A stretch of DNA of 32,340 nt, taken from positions 1 through 32,340 of the forward strand of contig JAKLIJ010000013.1 in assembly GCA_022709665.1 (NCBI GenBank). Direction: 5' to 3'. The position numbers and the translations under genes are program-made. This DNA is from Bacteroidota bacterium (lineage in GTDB: Bacteria; Bacteroidota; Bacteroidia; Bacteroidales; VadinHA17). Every line of letters begins with the position of its first letter. Within the stretch, counting starts at the first letter, position 1. Under the pieces are notes generated by a model. It had not been told where the DNA came from. It saw only the letters and a program-made list of their open reading frames with translations, and did not search any database. Shown piece by piece: positions 27,724 through 32,340 of the stretch.

Positions 27724-28731
27724 AACCTGCCGTTCCCTGGTGATCTCCTCCTGCAGTTCCTTGATAGTTGGCAAGTAAAGCTTGTATTTGGAAGCAAAGA
27801 TCTGATTGCTCTCACTTAAAAGACTGTATTTAACTATTGTTTTGCTCTTTTTTGTACAGAGTATCAGTCCTATAGTGGGATTGTCAGATTCCTTTCGTAC
27901 CTGATCTTCAAAGTACCTGACATAAAAATCCATCTGGCCGATATCCTGATGGGTCAGTTCCCCGGATTTCAGATCAATAAGTAAAAAACATTTAAGGATA
28001 TAATTGTAAAATACCAGGTCTACATAAAAATGACTTTCCTCTGCAGATATCCTGTACTGTCTGCTTACAAAAGAAAAGCCTTTGCCAAGTTCCAGCAGGA
28101 AGCCCTGCAGCTTATCGATAAGGGCCTGTTCTATTTCCCTTTCATAAAAACTCACATTGGGGTTCAGGTTCAGGAATTCCAATACATAAGGGTCCTTTAT
28201 GATATGTGCGGGCTGCATAACTTCCTTTTTGCCATCAGCCTCCTTTCTTACAAGTGGTCGGTCTTTCTTACTACTCATCAGTATGCGCTCAAAATAAAGA
28301 CTGTTAATCTGCCTCTCCAACTGACGTGTACTCCAGTTACCCTCAACGCATTCATGCAGGTAAAACTCCCTTGCCGGGTCTTCTTCTACACGCATCAGTA
28401 TCCTGTAATGTGTCCAGGATAATTCTTGACGCAGTGAGTCGAGAATCGGAAAAGAGCGATAGAACCGGATCATGTTCCATAAATTGGTCTTATCAAAGCC
28501 CTTTCCATATTCTTTAGCCAATGTGGCTGATATATTTTCTACCAGGTAAGTACCATATTCTGCCCGGTTACCGCCTTTCTGCTCTTCTTCAACAATGGTG
28601 TGGCCAATGTTCCAGTAAGCTTGCACCATGGTAAAATTTACAGCCCTGTAGGCGTTAGCCCTGGCAGTCTCAATAATGCTTCTTACATCATTGTATAGTC
28701 TTTCAAGTGAGGGAACTACCTTTTTATCCAT
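27685..28731 (-). CDS. DUF1016/YhcG-family PDDEXK nuclease
   Basis: The intact 348-residue protein has the two-part DUF1016 architecture. An N-terminal helical domain (about residues 8-150, with YWNIGHTIVEEEQ and SWTHYRILMRVED-like text) is followed by a PDDEXK nuclease domain at about 175-335. The nuclease core is visible as Asp238 in HFYVDLVFYN and Asp253-Leu-Lys255 in LIDLKSGE. Family members are widespread, often mobile, and found beside restriction-modification and other defence genes, though their biological role is poorly defined. The gene lies between the two copies of the operon leader, on the same strand, with a 27-bp palindrome about 50 bases upstream. Gene debris surrounds it, which suggests it arrived by transfer. 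Confidence 0.88.
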   Translation of the reverse strand: MDKKVVPSLERLYNDVRSIIETARANAYRAVNFTMVQAYWNIGHTIVEEEQKGGNRAEYGTYLVENISATLAKEYGKGFDKTNLWNMIRFYRSFPILDSLRQELSWTHYRILMRVEEDPAREFYLHECVEGNWSTRQLERQINSLYFERILMSSKKDRPLVRKEADGKKEVMQPAHIIKDPYVLEFLNLNPNVSFYEREIEQALIDKLQGFLLELGKGFSFVSRQYRISAEESHFYVDLVFYNYILKCFLLIDLKSGELTHQDIGQMDFYVRYFEDQVRKESDNPTIGLILCTKKSKTIVKYSLLSESNQIFASKYKLYLPTIKELQEEITRERQVLEQEKGLKDFIP

Positions 28732-28782
28732 TTTGTTGTTATCTGATTCAAAACTACAGCTATTTTCTTATCGAAACTCGCC

Positions 28783-28809
28783 TTTAAGGTCACAAACTGT
28801 GATCTTAAA
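28783..28809. promoter_or_regulatory. 27-bp near-perfect inverted repeat upstream of the DUF1016 gene
   Basis: TTTAAGGTCACA (28783-28794) and TGTGATCTTAAA (28798-28809) pair at 11 of 12 positions across a 3-base loop. It sits 51 bases before the DUF1016 start and overlaps the stop codon of the recombinase fragment. The form fits a dimeric-protein operator. Confidence 0.6.
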
Positions 28810-28900
28810 ACTGCCCCAGAGGATGACACTTATTTATGGGGTTCTGCAGATCCTCAAGATATCCGACCTGGTACCGCTCCTTCGGGCTGATCCGTAGCAT
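28805..28900 (-). pseudogene. Tyrosine recombinase fragment with catalytic Tyr (3' end)
   Basis: From an ATG at 28900 the frame encodes 31 residues: LRISPKERYQVGYLEDLQ, then NPINKCHPLG and a stop. This matches the extreme C-terminus of tyrosine recombinases, where a GH-x-x-I-S stretch is followed by x-x-E-R-Y with the nucleophilic Tyr, and then a helix ending in HPL. The ATG is probably fortuitous. The upstream half of the gene (29193-29294) lies about 300 bases away, on the other side of a leader copy and a Rid-like gene end. Confidence 0.65.
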
Positions 28901-28901
28901 A

Positions 28902-29039
28902 GGGTATATGGATAATATTAGACAATCGTGCCGGTGTAAAATACAAATTCTGCCTGGCCGGCCAGGAAAAATCAGTAATAAAAATAGTTGAATATCGGAG
29001 AACTAAGAAGAATAACCGGAAGGATTTCCTTAAAATTTA
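28902..29039 (-). repeat. Direct repeat copy 2 of the GH31 operon leader
   Basis: This is the second copy of the 138-base leader, offset by 1621 bases from copy 1. Its distal end includes the stop codon of the Rid-like fragment (29037-29039), so the repeated unit spans exactly the interval from that stop to the position of the GH31 start. It now lies upstream of the recombinase 3' fragment and the DUF1016 gene, both on the same strand. Confidence 0.93.
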
Positions 29040-29189
29040 TACCGACAGTTCTGCTTCAATCTCTGTCAACAGATCATCCCTGCAAATATCGGCTTCTATA
29101 AACACCATTGGCGATCCCTTGAACTGCTCATTACATATCTCCCTGGCCTGTGACTCATCATTAAAATAGTGCGGCCTCATTCCTACCTG
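29037..29189 (-). pseudogene. 3' end of a Rid/YjgF-like gene
   Basis: The minus frame encodes VGMRPHYFNDESQAREIC, then SPMVFIEADICRDDLLTEIEAEL and a stop. The closing strand (ADICRDDLLTEIEAEL) resembles the conserved C-terminal end of RidA/YjgF-type proteins, which remove reactive enamines or imines. Only about 50 residues remain, roughly 40% of such a protein; a stop codon (29190-29192) and recombinase sequence lie directly upstream. An ATG at 29177 could permit translation of 47 residues, but that would not make a functional fold. Family assignment is tentative. Confidence 0.45.
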
Positions 29190-29192
29190 TTA

Positions 29193-29294
29193 CTTCGCTC
29201 TCAAGCTAATCCGGTTGTGACCGGCCAAATATTGAATCGTCCTAAGATCCTATCGCTTTAACCAGATTTTGATCACTCTCTGACGGAAACGCAT
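29193..29294 (-). pseudogene. Tyrosine recombinase fragment with GH box, broken
   Basis: The frame reads MRFRQRVIKIWLKR, a TAG at 29250-29252, then DLRTIQYLAGHNRIS followed by unrelated residues and a stop. D-L-R-x-I-Q-x-L-x-G-H is the hallmark motif of tyrosine recombinases before the catalytic Tyr; the stop replaces what is often Tyr or His before DLR. It continues naturally into the fragment at 28805-28900: both contain R-I-S encoded by CGGAT(T/C)AGC at the break. The recombinase gene is thus degraded and split, and its N-terminal two-thirds are not in the window. Confidence 0.65.
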
Positions 29295-29346
29295 GCGAAT
29301 ATGAGCTTAGGATTGAAATAAACAAGCAACAAATTGATTATAAAAC

Positions 29347-29695
29347 ATGGCCATCAGCGAACCTTTTAAAGGAACTCCGAACAGGTAAAAAGCTGACTCA
29401 GTCTGACCTGGCTGCAGAGGTGGGATTGACTTATGTTCAGATAGGAAGGTACGAGACCGGTAAATCATCACCATCCGCAGACGTGTTACAAAAACTCGCT
29501 GCAGCTCTCGATACAACTACCGACTTTCTCATGAACGGCAGTAATGATGAAGTGGTTTCTGCCCAGCTCACTGACAAGGAGCTGCTGACACAATTCCGGG
29601 AAGTAGAGAAGCTCGATCAGAAGGATAAACACCTGGTTAAAACTTTTATCGATGCTTTCATTACTAAGAGAAAGATTCAGAAGCTTGCTGTATAA
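29347..29695 (+). pseudogene. XRE-family regulator with an apparent frameshift near its start
   Basis: The product is a classic small HTH_3 regulator: LLKELRTGKKLTQSDLAAEVG, then TYVQIGRYETGKSSPSADVL forms the DNA-binding domain. TTDFLMNG and a C-terminal helical tail (QFREVEKLDQKDKHLVKTFI) follow. That frame has no usable ATG, GTG or TTG before helix 1. The nearest ATG at 29347 (MAISE) is in another frame and joins correctly if one base near 29360-29364 is dropped. A GTG at 29420 would discard helix 1 and half of the motif. So it is either a recent pseudogene, a sequence error, or starts at a rare codon such as ATT at 29312. Confidence 0.65.
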
Positions 29696-29756
29696 AAAAA
29701 TTCATTATGCTAAGTATAGGTTGATCCTTTCTCATAACCAGACCAAGACTACCAAG

Positions 29757-30242
29757 TTAATCACATAAAGACAAATCGCTTTCACGTAGATTATTGTTTC
29801 TATAATATAAACTTTTGGAATTGGTGTTCCCTTTATTGTCATAGAATATCATTTTCCGTGTCTTATTCATATTTACTTCGACATATTCAGAATTCAAGAT
29901 TGATTTATTCGGCTCAATCGGATGTTCGCCTATAAAGCCGATCGGCATTGTTGCAATGCTATCTTGGATTTTTAAACAAGTTGTTTCATCAAATCGATAA
30001 AAAGATCCGGTATTAGAATAATCAACTTTAACACACATTATACCATACGTTCTCCCATCTCGCCGTATTCTATGAATAGCTAATACTTTACCTTTAAAAC
30101 ATATACTACCATAAGTATTTTCAATGTGTTCGCTAATTTCTTGCTGTGTATTTTTTGAGTCTATTTGTAAAAGAATGAACGCAACACAAATGGATATCAC
30201 AACCAATATAACAATAATAATTACTTTAAATAAAGCTTTCAT
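29757..30242 (-). CDS. Small membrane-anchored protein, candidate RHS immunity protein
   Basis: The 161-residue protein has one N-terminal hydrophobic segment (about residues 5-27, KVIIIVILVVISICVAFILL) and a polar remainder with three Cys in the first two-thirds and a Cys-Asp at the C-terminus. I do not recognise a family. It starts 9 bp after the stop of the RHS gene on the same strand, and both it and the RHS tip are visibly AT-richer than the rest of the window. Position immediately after a variable RHS tip is where the cognate immunity gene is expected, and a membrane anchor would place it in the periplasm or at the inner membrane face. The role is inferred from location only. Confidence 0.6.
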   Translation of the reverse strand: MKALFKVIIIVILVVISICVAFILLQIDSKNTQQEISEHIENTYGSICFKGKVLAIHRIRRDGRTYGIMCVKVDYSNTGSFYRFDETTCLKIQDSIATMPIGFIGEHPIEPNKSILNSEYVEVNMNKTRKMIFYDNKGNTNSKSLYYRNNNLRESDLSLCD

Positions 30243-30251
30243 AATTTCAAC

Positions 30252-30911
30252 TTATAAGCCACTTAATGCATGTATGATCCAATTCGTAGCAATATTTAAG
30301 TTTGTTCTTTCTTTAGTTGGAACAGGCTTGTTTAAGAGCTTTAGTGTCCCAACGCCACTACCTAATGAGCCACTGCCACCAGCAACAACTCCTACTTGGG
30401 GTCCAGCTGACACTGATAAGCCTACATTAAAACCTTGCCAAGTTTTATCTGCTGACTCAAAGAATTGACCATTTAAATTAAGACCAGCAACAATTCCCTT
30501 CAACGAAGCAGAACCTCCGCCTATTCCATACTTGCCGCCAAATCCTTCAGGGTTATATGTTTCCGCATCGTAATTGAAAGCAACAAAGAAGTTTTTACTT
30601 ATTCCAAGAGATGCCTCACCAGACAATGATCCGGTTATCTGTCCTTCTGCCCCTAGGTAATCATACCAATACCCAGCATAATCTCCTCCTAGAAACATTG
30701 TACTTGTTTTTGATATGCTGCCATTTGTACCAAATATTGCTGCTGCAGTACCAGTTAAATCTTCATGGAACCCAATTGCAACATTTGATAGATCATTTAT
30801 TGTATGGTTACCCTTAAAATCAACCTCTGTTTTATACTTGACATCAACTAAATCAGTTTTTATAGTTACACTGGAATTGTTTGAGCCTGTAATCTCAATA
30901 TCATCTAAGTT
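30252..30911 (-). other. Variable C-terminal tip of the RHS protein
   Basis: About 219 residues follow the RHS core's closing DPDG. The tip opens with NLDDIEITGSNNSSVTIK and becomes rich in Gly, Ser and Ala toward the end (GIGGGSASLKG, VVAGGSGSLGSGVG). No nuclease, deaminase or protease motif is apparent to me. The DNA is AT-richer than the core, as is common for swapped tips. It could be a pore-forming or beta-rich effector, or a structural tail without toxicity. Confidence 0.6.
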
Positions 30912-32340
30912 TCCATCAGGATCAATTCTGATAATAGGATTATTCTGACAATAATTGTAAGGGCTAATCCAAATCCTTTTCTCAGCAAGCGGATCTACAA
31001 CACTCCACCGTCCGATTTGCGGGTCATAAAACCTCGCTCCGTAATCGTAGGTATCAAGGTTAATTCCGCCAAGGAGGTTGTTCTGGAGTTCCTTTCCGTT
31101 AAAGAGGTACCTGTTATCACTAGTCGTAATAGCCTGTGGCTTATGTGTCATCCCATAAGGGTAATAGTCGCTTTGCTGAACTATCACGGCTGTGCTGCCC
31201 GGCACATTGAAACTTACCCTTGTATTTCCCAGATGATCCTTCATGAAATACTCGTAAGTGTATGTGCCTGCAGAATTTGTCGCCCTCCCTTCACGTGTAA
31301 GAATGCATTTCACTGCAATGCCATTTGCCGTGCCATCAAGAATGTACACGAAGTTCCCCAGGTACAGAAACGTAGTTCCGGTCGAAAGCCTCTGCTTCAG
31401 CTTCTCCCCTGCCGATGTGTAAACATATTCTATCTTGTTTGCAGTATTGACAGTGTCGCTTATGCGTGCAGGAAGATTCAGATAATTATACACTTTCTTC
31501 ATCCTCTTGTTGCGGTCGAGCCACATGTTACCATTACGATCGTAATAGTATTCCTTGTTGGTGTATCCGTTGGTGGCATCGTGAAAATCACCTCTGCCTG
31601 CCACATCTGTGACAATATCACCTATCGCCCGCACCTGGTTGCCCGTTCCGGTATATTTATACGCGAGACTGTCGATATTTCCGAAAACTCCAGTGCTTAC
31701 CTGTCCGTTTCTGTAAAGCTTTCTTATGTTCCCGTTCCTGTCATATGTCAGATTCTCATCATACCTGCCCACATTGCTCGTGTATGATGTTCCTTCGCCG
31801 TATTTGGAAGTCGTCAGACGGTTCAACTGGTCATAAATAAAACCATAACCTTTTTGTGGCGCTCCCGAGGTACTGTTTCTGAATTTCAAACCCGAGATAT
31901 TGCCATTCCACTGGACGGATCCGTTTAAAGCTGCGAAACCCTCGTTATACAGCAGTTCCATTCCAAAAAAATCACTCTCCCCGCCACTCAGATCCGGTTC
32001 GTTGATCTTCTTAAGCCAGCCCCGGATATTATAGGTGTAATCCATCTTCTGTAACCCCGCTCCCGATGTGACGTGCAGCTTTTTTGTCAGAAGTTGACCC
32101 AGCTCATTGTAAGAAAGCGTTGAAAGTGTTTTTTCATTCCCGGAATTGATCTTGTGATATGTGTTCAGAAGCCTGCCCTGGTGGTCATAGCCGTTTCTTG
32201 TCAGAACACTGTTTGTCAGTGTGGTCGTTCCCTGAACTACAGTCTGTGTCTCCTTGCTTTTCATGAGCCATCCGGGGAAATTATACTCGCTGGTAGTCTT
32301 AACGCTTCCGCCCTGAACACCTGACTTCTGCGACTGGATT
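30252..32340 (-). CDS. RHS-repeat protein, N-terminus beyond window edge
   Basis: The frame is open to the right edge, so only the last 695 or so residues are present. It contains YD/RHS repeats (for example YDRNGNIRKLYRNGQ, YYYDRNGNMWLDRNKR) and the RHS core near 30910-31260, with KDHLGNTRVSF and YDYGARFYDPQIGRW, ending in NNPIIRIDPDG. Such proteins form a beta-cage shell that encloses and delivers a C-terminal effector. After the core comes a roughly 220-residue variable tip (separate entry). The usual secretion-associated or signal region would lie in the missing part. Bacteroidota RHS proteins include both antibacterial toxins and proteins of unknown role; the trailing small gene favours the former. 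Confidence 0.9.
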   Translation of the reverse strand, partial: IQSQKSGVQGGSVKTTSEYNFPGWLMKSKETQTVVQGTTTLTNSVLTRNGYDHQGRLLNTYHKINSGNEKTLSTLSYNELGQLLTKKLHVTSGAGLQKMDYTYNIRGWLKKINEPDLSGGESDFFGMELLYNEGFAALNGSVQWNGNISGLKFRNSTSGAPQKGYGFIYDQLNRLTTSKYGEGTSYTSNVGRYDENLTYDRNGNIRKLYRNGQVSTGVFGNIDSLAYKYTGTGNQVRAIGDIVTDVAGRGDFHDATNGYTNKEYYYDRNGNMWLDRNKRMKKVYNYLNLPARISDTVNTANKIEYVYTSAGEKLKQRLSTGTTFLYLGNFVYILDGTANGIAVKCILTREGRATNSAGTYTYEYFMKDHLGNTRVSFNVPGSTAVIVQQSDYYPYGMTHKPQAITTSDNRYLFNGKELQNNLLGGINLDTYDYGARFYDPQIGRWSVVDPLAEKRIWISPYNYCQNNPIIRIDPDGNLDDIEITGSNNSSVTIKTDLVDVKYKTEVDFKGNHTINDLSNVAIGFHEDLTGTAAAIFGTNGSISKTSTMFLGGDYAGYWYDYLGAEGQITGSLSGEASLGISKNFFVAFNYDAETYNPEGFGGKYGIGGGSASLKGIVAGLNLNGQFFESADKTWQGFNVGLSVSAGPQVGVVAGGSGSLGSGVGTLKLLNKPVPTKERTNLNIATNWIIHALSGL

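Noticed and set aside
27560..27778. Plus-strand 72-codon frame starting MAINPIRWS
   Set aside because: A neighbouring frame of the same DNA carries the XRE-like text, and the frame runs antisense into the DUF1016 gene, so it is a shadow.
28676..28897. Plus-strand frame upstream of the DUF1016 gene
   Set aside because: It is antisense to the nuclease start and the recombinase fragment and lacks recognisable features.
27281..29039. Insertion sequence with target-site duplication
   Set aside because: The direct repeats are 138 bp, no complete transposase or terminal inverted repeats are present, and the repeats are host leader sequence.
29211..29224. Short inverted repeat CCGGT-tgtg-ACCGG
   Set aside because: Five-base arms inside the recombinase fragment are compatible with chance and with coding sequence.

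Overview
The window looks like a chromosomal segment of a polysaccharide-degrading Bacteroidota bacterium, probably of the Bacteroidales/Marinilabiliales type. The reasons are the dense set of exported or lipid-anchored glycoside hydrolases, the anaerobic sulfatase-maturase, the AT-rich 5' leaders without strong Shine-Dalgarno sequences, and an RHS protein with the Bacteroidota-style core. The assignment comes from protein character only; there is no rRNA or tRNA in the window.

Left part (1-8950): the 5' part of a lipoprotein GH2 beta-galactosidase runs off the left edge. It is followed by formate-tetrahydrofolate ligase (fhs), a divergently transcribed Tat-type dienelactone-hydrolase-like protein, and a tight minus-strand trio with 4-bp gaps: APC amino-acid permease, RsmF-like rRNA methyltransferase and anaerobic sulfatase-maturase. 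A plus-strand GH27 alpha-galactosidase (9067-10410) carries an odd Gly/Pro/Ala-rich insert and ends at a hairpin terminator shared with the converging operon.

Centre (10523-27280): eight minus-strand genes with 20-60 bp gaps look like one 16.8-kb catabolic operon. In transcription order they are a GH31 alpha-xylosidase-like enzyme with PA14, a GH2 beta-galactosidase, an unclassified 627-aa exported protein, a CE20/SASA-type acetylesterase with an inserted sugar-binding domain, a lipoprotein aldose 1-epimerase, a Tat-exported Gfo/Idh/MocA protein, an unclassified clan GH-A-like lipoprotein, and a GH3 with PA14 and FnIII-like domains. GH31, GH2, acetylesterase and GH3 together fit stepwise debranching of acetylated galacto-xyloglucan-type oligosaccharides, with galM converting released sugar. 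No SusC/SusD pair, endo-glucanase or dedicated regulator is present, so those would have to be elsewhere. The 627-aa protein has a Cys pattern like the zinc site of GH42 enzymes and is the best candidate for an undescribed enzyme.

Right part (27281-29700): a mosaic of gene debris. The 138-bp leader of the GH31 operon occurs twice as a direct repeat (27281-27418 and 28902-29039, 5 mismatches by eye). Between the copies are an interspersed-type hairpin, an XRE-regulator remnant, an intact DUF1016/YhcG-family PDDEXK nuclease gene with a palindrome upstream, and the catalytic-tyrosine end of a tyrosine recombinase. Beyond the second copy are a Rid-like gene end, a second recombinase piece (apparently the other side of the same broken gene) and a frameshifted XRE regulator. 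This suggests past integration or recombination just upstream of the operon, and it puts the nuclease gene downstream of a copy of the operon leader.

Right edge (29757-32340): the C-terminal part of an RHS-repeat protein with an AT-richer, glycine-rich variable tip, followed 9 bp later by a small membrane-anchored protein. This is the layout of a polymorphic toxin with a candidate immunity gene.
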